Shown piece after piece: positions 46,644 through 59,151 of a stretch of 64,000 nt of DNA. The translations under genes and the position numbers were made by a program. Origin of the DNA: Capsaspora owczarzaki ATCC 30864 (Eukaryota > Opisthokonta > Filasterea). Numbering within the stretch: the first letter of the stretch is position 1; each line of letters starts with the position of its first letter. A model generated the notes under the pieces. It did no database searches, was not told where the DNA came from, and saw nothing but the letters and a program-made list of their open reading frames with translations. The DNA lies in NCBI RefSeq assembly GCF_000151315.2, contig NW_011887298.1, forward strand, positions 3,626 through 67,625, in the 5' to 3' direction.

Positions 46644-48376
46644 GTTTGGCCTCATTCTCTTTTTCGTTTTCTCTTGTTTCTCCTCCTTTTCGCTCGTGTT
46701 TTTTTTTCGCTAGGACTGGACATTAGTCACAGCAAGTCGGCGATTGCTATTCGAAGGCCCGTTGTTGCGTCGTCGCGAAGGCCGTAAACCGCAAGAAGTC
46801 ACCGTTTTCTTGTTTAACGACGTGATAATCATCACTCGGCCACGGAAGGACAAGTTAGAGCTCGTTGCTGCCCCAATATCGCTTCGGGATGTTCTTGTGC
46901 ATGACGGTTCGCGGCAAGGTAAGGAATCAACAAAGTTTTGTTTTTGTCGTGTTCCTCGACGACGAGTGCTGAGAGTTTGGTGACTGTCGCATGAACTCAT
47001 TGTTGTTGTTTCCCCCCCCCCTCTCTCTCTCTCTCTCTCTGTCTCTCTGTTCACGTTTCGTTCCCATCTTCCCCTCCATTTCAAATCCATTTTCAGGCGG
47101 CACTTCCAGCGAGTTGCTTCCGAATGGCGGTCTAGTGTCTCAATCTTCCTCCACGTCGTTAAGCGCCTCTGCCACACCGTCGAGCGGTAGCCCAACCTCG
47201 TCGTCCACCAACAGCACCCCGCCTGCTTCACCAAAGACGGCGGCCGCCAAGATATCTGCGACCTTCCGAAGACACAGCTTCCGAAATTTCGTCAAGATGG
47301 GCGGAGGCGCCAGTGGCGGCACGGTGGGCCCTCAGACCATGCACAAGTCTCCTTCCAGGGATCGTGAGTTGGCGACAATCTTTACCGGGGCGACATCGAG
47401 CACGCTCAAGACCATCCATCGGCGATCGGCGGGCAGTCCTGTCGACCTCGCGCCGATCGCCCTCACTGCTGCCGAACAAGCTGACTTTGACGCGGCGATT
47501 GCGCCAGCCGATGCCGGCTCACCACAATCCGTCAGTCGGACCAGCAGCGTGGGGAATGGCGACTACCGCAAAACACGGAGCGACAGTACCGACAGCAGCG
47601 GCGCTGGGTCGCACAGCAAGGAGACGTCGACCTCCACGGAAAACATGGGTGATGAGCGATCGCCTGGGCTCTTGGGCCAGTCTGTCTCTGACCCGACAGG
47701 TTCCTGTGTGCCTCTGTCCACCGCGGCCAAGGCGTTGGTGCTGCCGTCGCTGAACGAGCAAACCGTGCTCTGCCTTGCTGGCAACACTCCGGACGAAGTG
47801 ACGGCCATGTCCAACCAGGACCAGGGAGGCGATGACACGCCACCGCGCTTCCGAACCGAGTCGCTCCCCGAGAAGCGCAAGGGAGCGGTCAAGCGCTGGA
47901 CGTCCGAGGTTTCGTCGCTCACCGCCAAGCCAACCCTTCGCCAACGGCTGCTTTCCAGCAACAAGCCCGCCCCAACAACGCGCGGTGTCTTCCAGTTGGT
48001 TCACGTTGGTTGCGCCATCCACGAGTTTGAGGCTGCGTCCGAGTTTGACAAGACCAACTGGATTAAGCACATTGAGGTCGCCTTCAATAGCATTTTTTCG
48101 CAACGCCGCCCCCAGTCCGGCTTTGACACCAGTCGCGCTCTGTCCGCCAGCCGCGAGTCTCTCAACCAATCGCTCGCATCCACCTCTGCGTCCACCCTGC
48201 CCGAGCTGCAGGATCAACCAGCCTCGCCCTCGAGCTCGACCGGGTCACATTCCGTGTCACACACGATGAAACCATCGCGAAGCGTTACCGGTCTGGCCCA
48301 GCACGCCACGTCCAACGATGCCGCGGACTCTCCTATCGGTCGTCGTGCGGCCTCCATTGACAACCTCGCTAGTTGA
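44740..48376 (+). CDS. Rho guanine-nucleotide exchange factor (DH-PH) with split PH domain
   Basis: Activates Rho-family GTPases. Six exons: 44740-44938, 45528-45589, 45683-46105, 46255-46527, 46714-46918, 47097-48376; 813 aa, all junctions in frame. The DH domain spans exons 3-4: RQEIMVEIILTERSYIRDLE (CR1), FAAFLEECQLN and the CR3 signature LAAPFQRITRYPLLLRLLVN. The PH domain starts in exon 5 (WTLVTASRRLLFEGPLLRRR; VTVFLFNDVIIITR). Its closing strands and helix (VFQLVHVGCAIHEFEAASEF then DKTNWIKHIEVAF) appear about 295 residues later in exon 6. The intervening block is Ser/Thr/Pro-rich, with a basic patch (FRRHSFRNFVKMGG), and looks disordered. The C-terminal tail is Ser-rich. Intron 4 contains a 69-nt T run. 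The intron between exons 1 and 2 is long (589 nt), and a small missed exon there cannot be excluded. Confidence 0.88.
46574..46642 (+). repeat. 69-nt thymidine homopolymer in Rho-GEF intron 4
   Basis: Uninterrupted T run, the longest homopolymer in the window, within the 46528-46713 intron. Its assembled length may be inexact. Confidence 0.8.
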
Positions 48377-48913
48377 GTGGTAGAGTTTATTTCAGCATTT
48401 TCGGGACCCGATGATGGCTGATTGGTATTTTTTTTTTTTTTTCTGTTGCATTTTTTTTTTTTGGATTTTTTCTTTTCAGTTTTTTTGTGGTATTCCGCAG
48501 CGTGTCCTTCTTTCTTCTTCTTTTTCTTTTTCTTCTTTCTTTCCTGTCGTCTCGCATTTCGTCCTCCTGTCTGTCTGGTTTTGTTGTCTTCTTCTAGTGT
48601 TTCGTGTCTACGTTCTTGTATTTCTTGTCGTTCTGTTTGAGATTCAAAACCCAAAAATTTCTCCCCCCACATGACATTTTGACTTTGAGTGTTTTGATTG
48701 GTATGCTTTTTCCATTTTCCAGCTGTTCAGCATCAAAATTGGCTGTTTTCTGTTGCTTTGTGAATGTGTCCCCATTGGATGTGGGTCATGAGAGAGAGAG
48801 ACAAAGACACAAAGACACAGACAGAAACGCGGAAAGCGAGCGAACGAGCGAAAGTCAAATCTCGAATCCTAAGCGAATCGAATCGAACAACACCTTTTTT
48901 TTTTTTCAACCAT

Positions 48914-48944
<31 letters not shown>

Positions 48945-48956
48945 CTTTCGCTCACC
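48377..48956 (+). promoter_or_regulatory. Intergenic region upstream of the AT-hook gene
   Basis: 3' flank of the Rho-GEF and leader of the next gene, with T runs at 48428-48441, 48450-48462, 48895-48907 and 48917-48944. The last T run ends 12 bp before the start codon. Confidence 0.4.
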
Positions 48957-51900
48957 ATGGTTTACCAACGGCAGCCGCTTCAACATGAGCAGCAGCCGCT
49001 GTTGGGGTCCTCCATGACGCACATGCCTCTGCCCGTGGTGTCTGTGAGCCATCCCATGTCGCACGCAGTTGGTCCGGTGTGGGGAGCAGCGTCCGATGGG
49101 CTGCTGGGCGCCGGCGATCAACAAGCAGCAGCAGCAGCGCCAAGCAACTTTACCATTTCAACTCCTCCTCCTGCTCCATTGCTGCTTCCAGTGAAGCGGA
49201 AAGTGGGCCGACCGCGCATCCACCCATTGAAGGAGCGTCCGACAGCATCATTACAGCCGCCGAGTCAGCACCAGCATCAGCATCAGCATCAGCAGAGCAG
49301 TAGCACGAGCAGCACGCAACGGAAGGAACTCGAACAACCAGCGATCAGCCGTGATCACCAACAGCAACCACCGTCCAACCCGCGCATCATCACCCAGCAC
49401 CATCATCATCAACATCACCATCATCACCAACGACCATCATCATCATCCACTGCGACAAGCACGCGGCCGCAGCAGCAGAGGAAGCGCAGGCCGACGGTGA
49501 TTGAGTTTCTAGAGTACATCCCCTCCAATCACCTCGCGAACGCAAACCGACCATCCTCATCTGCCATCGCAGCCGCAGCAGCAGCCGCAGCAGCAGCAGC
49601 ATCAGCATCAGCATCACTATCAGCATCAGGATCAGCATCAGGGACGAGCGATGCGTTCCTGGGCTCGGTTTCAACGGCGCAACGGCGGCGGTGCGAGTCC
49701 TTCCCCGGTCTGCTTCCATCCACGCATCACTCACACGACCAACACCAACAACACCAACATCATCAACAACAACAACCACACCACCAGCAACATCTGCCGC
49801 TCCAGCCTGTTTTTGTGCCAATGCCAGCGCTGCCAAAGTTCCGCAAGATGGTCTCGAGCGACAATCCCGCAACCCCAACGTTCCAAGTCCAACCAACGCG
49901 GCACCCGCCACCACAAGCGCCGCCACCCAAGCAGCATCAGCAGCATCAGCAGCCTCCTCACGCAGTGGTGGCCGGACTGGATCAGCAGCAGCAGCAGCAG
50001 CGGTCGTCGTCGCTCGTTCTGCGGCTGTCAACCTCAACGGGCGCCGCAGCGAGCCGCAGACCTCCTCACACTCCTCCTGGCAACAGCGCCCAGAGCAGCG
50101 CCAGGCAGCCCAAGAAGACCGCCATGCATGGGAATGCACGCATCAACAACAACAGCACGGCAAACCCCCACCACCACCACCACCACCAACAGCAGATGCA
50201 GCCCCAGTCAACGGTTGCTAACGCGAGCAGCGGTACTGGTTTTGGATTTGGCGCATTCACAGTGACCAACCACAACTACCAACACCAATACGACCCGACA
50301 GCATCCAATACCCGTGCTAATAATGGCATGATGATGCCGATGCCGATGACGATGCCGACGATGATGACGATGAACGGAGCGACCGACGAGGCCAGCGAGG
50401 AGGACACTGAGAGCGAGTCCGACAGCGAGGACGACCAGGACGATGCCACCGAGGACCAAGCCATTGACGACGACGATGACCACGACGACGACGACGACCA
50501 CGACAACCATGATGCAGAGGAAGCGGACGAGGAAGCAAATCAACCGCAAGACCTCAATCATCTGCCATTCATGCAGGCAGAATTGCTCTTTGCGAACAGC
50601 AACAACAACGACGATCGCAGTGGCGTCGATCTGAACACGTCAACTTGCTCCGTCGATCAAATCCTCAAGGACATTACCGTTGTTGACGAGGACGTGTGCA
50701 CGCTCGATTCCATCATGGAAGACGTTGCCGAAGATTGTTGCAGCATGCCCCATCTCGCAAACGGCAAGACGCTATGGAATTCCTTTGCTGCTACTCAGCC
50801 TGCTGGCAACGCTCAACTACAACAGCTACAACAACAGCAACAACAACAACTACAGCCGACGCAGCACCACAAGCAGCACCAACGGGCTCGATCTTACTCA
50901 GTGTCCGCGTCTGCTTCGCCTTGGCTGCCTGCTGCTCCGCACCAACGGATGCCATTCATGGCATACGCCAATCCCGATACCCCGACCTCCATGCCACCGT
51001 CCGCATCACCCAGCCCTTCGCGCGCGACCGTTCGTCCGCCGTCCTCGGCGAGCACGCTGGTCCGGTCGCAATTTCCCTTGCAGCTGCCGCAAATCTCACA
51101 GCAGCATCAGCCACCGCAGACTGCTCAACCCACCCGCCGTCGTGCCGTCGGTGCCGTCGGGCAACCAGCCATGGGAAACATGTTTGACGTCGCGCCCCCC
51201 AACCCCGCCGACGGAGAGCCGGCCGATGGCTACCGCGCACTGGTGAGCTACTGTGCAATCAGTGCCATCAGCACCACCGCCTGCCAACAGCACCATCGAC
51301 CAGCACCATCCACCACCACATCCAACTCAGCAGCGTCGGCCATCCTACCTCCCCGCGTGACGGCCAGCATTCAACGCAAGCGAAGAGCCTCGATGGTTGA
51401 ATCGGATGCACGACCGATGCTCCGTCCACCAAAGCGAACGCGTTGCCAGAGCGTTGCGCCATGCATGGAGAATCTTGATCGATTTGTCGCTGACTTGCCA
51501 CCGTTTTCGGCCGAAGGCTTGTTTGGGGATCTGAACGGCGACTTGTCCGACTTGTTCGGGAACAACGTCGCGCCGTACAATGTGTCATTGGCAACACCTC
51601 GCTCGCTGGCATCGTCGTTGCAGTCGTCCACAAGCTCCCCCACCGAAATAGTGTCGCCTCACGGCCAGATTAGCACGTCGATTGTCTCTGTGAGTGTTGC
51701 GAACGATATGGCCGACCTGACGACGACGGGCGACGACTTGCATTTGAACGATTCTTTTATTGCATCGTTGGACGTCAGCACCACCGCCGTCGACATTGGC
51801 GACCTGTCCAACTCGATTCCATGCGGCGCCACCGGCGTTTCCGCACCCAGCGCTGGCACCCCTGCCCCTGCCCCGTCGTCGTTCTGGGACAGCACTCAAG

Positions 51901-52010
51901 CCGACTGCGATATTTTCCCTGGCGCGTTGGGCATATCAGCCGATGCAAGCCACTCCGTGTTTGATTCTGGTCGAATGTGTGATCTTCCTTCCGAGTTGCT
52001 TTTCGCATGA
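48957..52010 (+). CDS. Gln/His-rich AT-hook protein, putative transcriptional regulator
   Basis: 1,017 aa, single exon, start in a strong context (CTCACCATGG). The only recognisable DNA-binding element is an AT-hook at residues 80-90 (KRKVGRPRIHP, core GRP) that would insert in the minor groove of A/T-rich DNA. A second basic patch KRRPTVIEFLEYIPS lies near residue 180. The rest is low complexity: His/Gln runs throughout, polyAla near residues 205-215 and a long Asp/Glu-rich block (about residues 475-525). More ordered segments at the C-terminus include SVAPCMENLDRFVADLPPFS and EGLFGDLNGDLSDLFG. Acidic-hydrophobic pieces such as DLNGDLSDLF and DDLHLNDSFIASLDVS resemble activation regions. No larger family is recognised. 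Role as a nuclear regulator is inferred from composition and the AT-hook only. Confidence 0.75.
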   Translation: MVYQRQPLQHEQQPLLGSSMTHMPLPVVSVSHPMSHAVGPVWGAASDGLLGAGDQQAAAAAPSNFTISTPPPAPLLLPVKRKVGRPRIHPLKERPTASLQPPSQHQHQHQHQQSSSTSSTQRKELEQPAISRDHQQQPPSNPRIITQHHHHQHHHHHQRPSSSSTATSTRPQQQRKRRPTVIEFLEYIPSNHLANANRPSSSAIAAAAAAAAAAASASASLSASGSASGTSDAFLGSVSTAQRRRCESFPGLLPSTHHSHDQHQQHQHHQQQQPHHQQHLPLQPVFVPMPALPKFRKMVSSDNPATPTFQVQPTRHPPPQAPPPKQHQQHQQPPHAVVAGLDQQQQQQRSSSLVLRLSTSTGAAASRRPPHTPPGNSAQSSARQPKKTAMHGNARINNNSTANPHHHHHHQQQMQPQSTVANASSGTGFGFGAFTVTNHNYQHQYDPTASNTRANNGMMMPMPMTMPTMMTMNGATDEASEEDTESESDSEDDQDDATEDQAIDDDDDHDDDDDHDNHDAEEADEEANQPQDLNHLPFMQAELLFANSNNNDDRSGVDLNTSTCSVDQILKDITVVDEDVCTLDSIMEDVAEDCCSMPHLANGKTLWNSFAATQPAGNAQLQQLQQQQQQQLQPTQHHKQHQRARSYSVSASASPWLPAAPHQRMPFMAYANPDTPTSMPPSASPSPSRATVRPPSSASTLVRSQFPLQLPQISQQHQPPQTAQPTRRRAVGAVGQPAMGNMFDVAPPNPADGEPADGYRALVSYCAISAISTTACQQHHRPAPSTTTSNSAASAILPPRVTASIQRKRRASMVESDARPMLRPPKRTRCQSVAPCMENLDRFVADLPPFSAEGLFGDLNGDLSDLFGNNVAPYNVSLATPRSLASSLQSSTSSPTEIVSPHGQISTSIVSVSVANDMADLTTTGDDLHLNDSFIASLDVSTTAVDIGDLSNSIPCGATGVSAPSAGTPAPAPSSFWDSTQADCDIFPGALGISADASHSVFDSGRMCDLPSELLFA

Positions 52011-52661
52011 AGAGGTGGCGGCTGGATTTCGTCAAAACAATTGGTTTTTGTTTTTGGCGCGTTTTGTTTCCCCGCTTCCGGTTCTCTTTGTCGCTATCCC
52101 TCCCTGTGGCTGTCTGTCTTTATTTCGATTTTTGGTATTCTTTGTGTTCTGTCATCTTCACTTGTTCTCATGCACCTTGGATGCCCAAAAAGCCAACCCA
52201 AACACCAAGATGATTCTGTAGCGCTTCACCTCGGCGTCTTCTTGTTATCGCCGTGACTGCTGATGAGCCCGCTGATGCGGTTGCCGAGTCAAGCACCCCT
52301 CAGTCCCTGAGTGGCCATCAGCTGCTGCCCGCTTGCCGTTTTTGCTTACTTTGGTGTTTTGTTGTTTTGTTTTTTGGTCTTTTTGTTTTTTTGTTTTTTG
52401 CTCAGCAATGAAGACTCGTTGAATTATTGAATTGGGCATTACAGTACAACAAGCACATTACATGTATTGGAGTGAACTGCACAACAATGGTAGAGCAAGA
52501 GGATGCGTGACAATGGCAGACACAAAACATCGAGCGAGGGGAAGGGGGACACACTGTGGTCGCGCTTGGCGCTATTTAGAAGGGATATCCGTTGATAGCC
52601 ATAGGACCTTTCATTGTCTTGGAAACAAATCGCCGTATTGCATTCGCACCGATCTAAATCC
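52011..52661. other. Convergent 3' flanks
   Basis: Region between the stop codons of the AT-hook gene (plus) and the LRR gene (minus), including a GTTTT-rich stretch at 52353-52400. No gene seen. Confidence 0.4.
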
Positions 52662-54823
<2,162 letters not shown>

Positions 54824-55124
54824 ACTCTGGTAAGTCAGCATTTACAAAAACCAAACCAAGACTGACTCGATGCTCCATTTTCGCTACTGCTCATCATCAA
54901 ATCACCAATGGGCTCTGGAAAAACCACCTGTCTCGTTGAAACACTCAGACCGCTTTGAAGAGCGGCACAATGCAGCATCATCAGGAACGTCTTGGAAGAA
55001 CAATGATACAAATCGAACGATGGTTTATTCAACTCATTATGGGTTGACAATGGATTGTCAAAGCTGAGAAAGATGACAGCGCAGTTTTTAGTTTTTTTTT
55101 TCTTTTCCCTGGTTTTATCCCGCA
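54824..55124. promoter_or_regulatory. Divergent promoter between LRR and STAND-ATPase genes
   Basis: 301 bp separating two start codons, too short for independent full promoters and so probably shared. It also contains a short fossil coding fragment (54870-54952, see next entry) and a T-rich stretch (55086-55106) just before the ATPase start. Confidence 0.45.
54870..54952 (+). pseudogene. Fossil P-loop fragment resembling an origin-binding-type helicase
   Basis: A short piece of plus-strand coding-like sequence reads LIIKSPMGSGKTTCLVETL, the Walker A region typical of superfamily-2 origin-binding/primase-helicase proteins of large DNA viruses and of related eukaryotic mobile elements. It is an isolated, broken fragment of under 100 bp with nothing recognisable on either side. 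Age and parent family cannot be judged from so little. Confidence 0.3.
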
Positions 55125-56402
55125 ATGTCGGCGGCCCCAGCTGCGGCTCCAGCTGCGGCCCCGGATCAGCAGCAGCCAACTTTTCGGGGTGTGTTCGGTT
55201 TCATCGGCGGCGCGGTCGCCAACGCGGTCTCCACCACATTCATCGTTTTGGTTGTGGCGGCTTTTGTTGCTCAGCACGTGCTGGACGCCAAGAAGACAAT
55301 TATGGACGCCAAGACCCACTCGCCCGAAGTCGTGCTAGCTCGCATGCTCGCACGCTTCGAGGCCGGCTCCGTCATCCCACGTTTCGAGAAATACCACGTC
55401 AGTCGTCCAGATGCTGTTGCTATGCTTCAAGGGGTGCTGCGCCCCTCGCTGTTGAAGGACTACACGGTCGTCATTGGCGAAGTAGGCTGCGGCAAGACCA
55501 CCGCCGTCCACGACGCCATCCGAGCCAACAGCACTGGTATTGTCTACCACATCGTCAAAAGCGAGGTGTTAGTCTCGATGCCGGGTCTACTGGCACGGTC
55601 TCTCGCGTTTGAGCCCAACCAGTTCACCTTCACAGAAGGCTATTTGAAAGACCGTGGTGTTGAACTGGATGAAGTAACATCGGCAGCAGAACCCTTCAAG
55701 AGCTGGGTGTTGCTCAGTCTCATTCTGAGGGACGTTGCGCAACAGTTCAAGACCAAGCACGGTCACCCTGCCACGCTCGTCATCGACGCCGTGGACGAGA
55801 TCGCTCAGCAGGGTCCAGCACTGTTGCATGCGATTCAAGATTTTGCCAAGGCGGCTGCTGACGAGCAGCTGCTCAATGTTGTTCTCGTCACCTGCGATGG
55901 TTCGAATCTGCCTGAGCTCAAGGCATCGTCAGCAATGACTCGTGCTCGCATTGCCGAAGTGAGTGATATCACCGACGAACAAGCTGTCGATTTTCTGCTG
56001 CATCGTGGCGTCAACGAGGATGCGGCAAAACGCGCGGTTGCTGAGATTGCCGGCGGGCGTTTTGTTCTGCTCAATCGGCTCACGAAACAGCTCGGCAGAG
56101 GACAACAAGTGAATCAGATCTTTGAAGAGTTTCGCGAGGATACGGCAGACTCCCTCCAGCGCCTGATTGACGATTTGGCACTGTACAACGCAACATCTGC
56201 CGTTCACAAGTCACTCTGCGATCTCACTCACGGCGCTCTGCACATTGACATCGTGCACCGCGCTCTGGGGAAAGACCTCACCAAAAAGCTCCTCGCCACC
56301 CACATCAACATTCTCGCGTACCATCCCAACGACACCTACACCCTTCACTCGCGCCACGTTCAGCGCTCCGTGGCTGCCCTGTTGAACTGCACGAGACCGT
56401 AG
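55125..56402 (+). CDS. Membrane-anchored STAND-like P-loop ATPase
   Basis: 425 aa, single exon, start at 55125 (CGCAATGTCGG). An Ala/Pro-rich N-terminus is followed by a single transmembrane helix (residues about 33-50, VSTTFIVLVVAAFVA). Walker A is residues 118-126 (GEVGCGKTT) and Walker B is TLVIDAVDE (217-225). A sensor-like strand LVTCDGSN and a MTRARIAEVSDITDEQAVDF segment recall archaeal-type/STAND ATPases, with a winged-helix-like C-terminus (HGALHIDIVHRALGKDLTKK). The segment preceding the P-loop (YHVSRPDAVAMLQGVLRP) resembles the lead-in helix of these ATPases. The exact family is not recognised. STAND ATPases act as switches in signalling or immune scaffolds. It is head to head with the LRR gene, which supplies the domain normally fused to such ATPases in NLRs; that link is inference. 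Confidence 0.8.
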   Translation: MSAAPAAAPAAAPDQQQPTFRGVFGFIGGAVANAVSTTFIVLVVAAFVAQHVLDAKKTIMDAKTHSPEVVLARMLARFEAGSVIPRFEKYHVSRPDAVAMLQGVLRPSLLKDYTVVIGEVGCGKTTAVHDAIRANSTGIVYHIVKSEVLVSMPGLLARSLAFEPNQFTFTEGYLKDRGVELDEVTSAAEPFKSWVLLSLILRDVAQQFKTKHGHPATLVIDAVDEIAQQGPALLHAIQDFAKAAADEQLLNVVLVTCDGSNLPELKASSAMTRARIAEVSDITDEQAVDFLLHRGVNEDAAKRAVAEIAGGRFVLLNRLTKQLGRGQQVNQIFEEFREDTADSLQRLIDDLALYNATSAVHKSLCDLTHGALHIDIVHRALGKDLTKKLLATHINILAYHPNDTYTLHSRHVQRSVAALLNCTRP

Positions 56403-56834
56403 GGCCGTCCCTTGTTTCTGGCTTCTTGAGCCATCTTCAAGCGTTCACCCTCTGCCAACGCTCGCTTTCGTGTGTTGCAATGCGTTCTCAGCATCTGTAT
56501 TGCATCTTGAAGACGTCGCTCTGAGAATAAAAAGCCAATTGTAAAGTTTATCGGCATTCTCGATGCTCGTTGAGCGGACGACTTGCTGTGCATGGTTGTG
56601 TGAGTGCATGAAGCCTGTGTCACCTTCTTGCTTTGATACCAAACGGCCACCCGACAACAACACACCGGACAACTTCTCACTCGTCCAAACTTCGTCAACT
56701 CTCCGATCGCCTCTCGGGGTATTTGGTTTGTCAATCATCCTGTGTGCACCTTCGTCTTTCTTTCCCCCCCCCCCTCTTTTTGGGTATTTATTGTCAAAAC
56801 TCAGTCTCTCTTTTTTTTGTTTTCAACAACAACA
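56403..56834 (+). promoter_or_regulatory. Intergenic region upstream of the reductase gene
   Basis: 3' flank of the ATPase gene and upstream region of the HSD17B7-like gene, with a C run (56764-56774) and a T run (56811-56818) shortly before the start. No gene seen. Confidence 0.35.
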
Positions 56835-58740
56835 ATGAGCAACAACTCAGACTCGCCCGTTGTTCTGATCACTGGCGCCAATTCATATCGCGCTCACACG
56901 CTGCTCTTTGTCTTGTTGTGCTCGCTTGTTGGCTGTTGAACAATTGCCTGCTTGCCTTGACTTGGCTTGGCGTGACTTGCTTGATTCTCTCAGCTTGTCT
57001 GAGATTTGCATTGGATTTTTCAACTATTCTTCCTTGACACGTTATGTGATTGTTTGGGTGTGAATTTCGGTCGTTTGCTTCTCTTGTTTGTTTGTGCACA
57101 GGCGTCGGTCTCGCGCTCGCCAAGCGTCTCGTTGCTGACTTTGACGGCCACATTACGCTCGTCCTGGGCTGCCGCAACCCTGCCAGGGCGACCCAAGCGA
57201 GGGATGCCGTGCTGCTCGCCAGCGACGCCACTCCCGCTTCACCATCCTCGTCCTCGTCCTCGTCCTCGTCGTCTTTGCGCGGCCGCCCCGTCGTCGAGCT
57301 CCTCCAGATCGACGTCGCAAGCCCGCAGTCTATTCTCCAAGCAAGCCGCGAGTTCCAAGCAAGGTGAGCGACAAGCCGCTCGTTTTTTTTTTTTTTTTTT
57401 TTTTGGCTGAAGCAACACGCGAGATTCACGCGTTCCGCCATCACGCCACAAAATTGCTTGAATTACCGGTCGACCGATCGACAACCTGACCGACCGACCG
57501 ACCGACCGACCGACCGACAAACTGATCGACCGACAACCGGCGACCTGCGAATCGAGTTGCGGGATTGCATCGTCAGTTGTGCGGTTTGGTGGAGCTCTTC
57601 GGGTCAACCGAAATCGGACACAAAACGCACCTGGATCGTCGTGCTCACAGTCACCGGACAACATGCACTCGAAACTCACTCACTCGATTTCGTCCCCTCT
57701 TTCTTTTCGTTGGAGGCAGATTCAAGCGCCTCGACTTGCTCTACCTGAACGCTGGCGTCATGCCCGTGAACGGCATCAATTGGGGCAACTTTATCGCGTC
57801 GCCAACTGTGCTGGCGCGTCGATTCGTCACTGGCGAAGGCTTCTTGAAGCAGAGCAACTTTGACACAGCGGATGGTCTTGCGGGTGTGTTTGCATCCAAC
57901 GTCCTTGGCCACTTTATGCTTGCGCAAGAGCTGCTGCCAGTCCTGTCCAAGCAACCCAGCGCAAAGATTGTATGGACGTCCAGCGACGCTGCCAACCCGC
58001 GCTCCCTCGTGCTTTCCGACATTCAGCATCGCAAGGGGTAAACTTCTAGGTTTTTTGTTTGGTTGTTGTTGCTGCCTCGTTTCCAAATCTGATTCTCATT
58101 TCTGTTGGCTGTTATTTTTGTTTGGCATCTCATGGCAGTGTCGACCCGTATGGAGCTTCTAAAGCCGCAATCGATCTCGCCAGTCTGGGCATCAATCGCA
58201 AGCTTGCTCGTCAAAGCGCTGGCGTCAACGCTGGCGTCACTTCTTTTGTGACGTGCCCCGGCCTGGTTACGACCCAGATGACTGAGAGTTTCTTGCATCC
58301 GATCGTCTGGACCCTTCTCATCCCAATCTTGTTTTTGGTACGGGACGGCGTTTCGTTGTTGGGCGCCCCCACTTGTATTAGAGTCATTCGCCCCCCCCCC
58401 TTTTGAACCTTCTGGCTCACTCCGTGCTGTTGTTGTTGTTGTTGTTGCTGCTGCTGTCGTTGATGGACAGCTGCGCTCAATCCTGCACAACCTGACAACT
58501 GTGCCATTCAACGGAGCTGAGGCCCTGGTGTGGCTGTCCCACCAGAGCTCTGCGTCGCTGCCCCCGCAGACCGAGCAGCCCATCAAGTTCAAGAGCCGTT
58601 TCACCATCACAGGACGTCGCTATGTCGAGTTTGAAAAGCTAAAGCTGGATGGTTCTCAGGCAGATCAAATGTTTGACCAGCTGCAGACTTTGGCGACAAC
58701 TTTCAAACAAGGCCGCCCCGCCTCTGCGAACAAGGCTTGA
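56835..58740 (+). CDS. HSD17B7: 3-ketosteroid reductase, HSD17B7/Erg27-like short-chain dehydrogenase
   Basis: NADPH-dependent 3-ketoreductase of the sterol C4-demethylation complex at the ER. Five exons: 56835-56884, 57100-57363, 57720-58037, 58139-58337, 58471-58740; 366 aa. Rossmann motif TGANSGVG, cofactor loop LGCRNPARA, YLNAGVMP, NVLGHFMLAQELLP, WTSSDAA and catalytic Tyr/Lys in YGASKAA. The C-terminal membrane-associated segment FLHPIVWTLLIPILFLLRSI and the FNGAEALVWL motif match human HSD17B7. The Rossmann motif is only continuous if intron 1 is read as AT-AC (56885-57099, ATATCG...GTGCAC); no GT-AG alternative restores NSGVG. The other three introns are ordinary GT-AG. An Ser-rich stretch (57240-57276) is inserted after the first helix-strand pair. 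It implies de novo sterol synthesis. Confidence 0.9.
57488..57519 (+). repeat. (ACCG)n tandem repeat in reductase intron 2
   Basis: About eight tandem ACCG/GACC units inside the 57364-57719 intron, extended by imperfect GACCGA units on both sides. Simple-sequence expansion; no coding role. Confidence 0.7.
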
Positions 58741-59151
58741 GATTTTGAGATGTTGCTTTGGCGTGCATATGATTAAACAAAGGTTGCTGCATTTCTAGAA
58801 TCAGATCCGTGAACTTGAGAAGGAATGTATTGAAGATTGCATGCACAGAAAGAGTCCAAAACCAACACAAGAAGAACAAAAGAAGGCAGCCAGATACACA
58901 CCTAGCAAAGACGACGAACAATCTAAATCGGGACGATTAACATGACGAAGGGAAGGCTTTCAAACAAAAGAAGAATGTAAAAAAACGCGCGAGTCAAGTA
59001 ACGAAAACGCATTGACAAACTGAAAACCTTTGCAGACAAGCAGCGGGTGTGCTTGAAATGGCGGTCGCTCGAGCAAAAGTGTTTTTGGGGGTTTGATTTT
59101 ACGAGGAGGCAGAAGAGGAGGAGGAGGAGAGCAGAAATAACAGACGTTGCC
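58741..59151. other. Convergent 3' flanks
   Basis: Region between the stops of the reductase (plus) and the bHLH gene (minus), including a (GGA)n tract at 59113-59129. No gene seen. Confidence 0.4.

Noticed and set aside
52255-52300. Hammerhead-like CTGATGAG motif
   Set aside because: A CTGATGAG core is present but the required GAAA and the third stem are absent, so a ribozyme is not supported.
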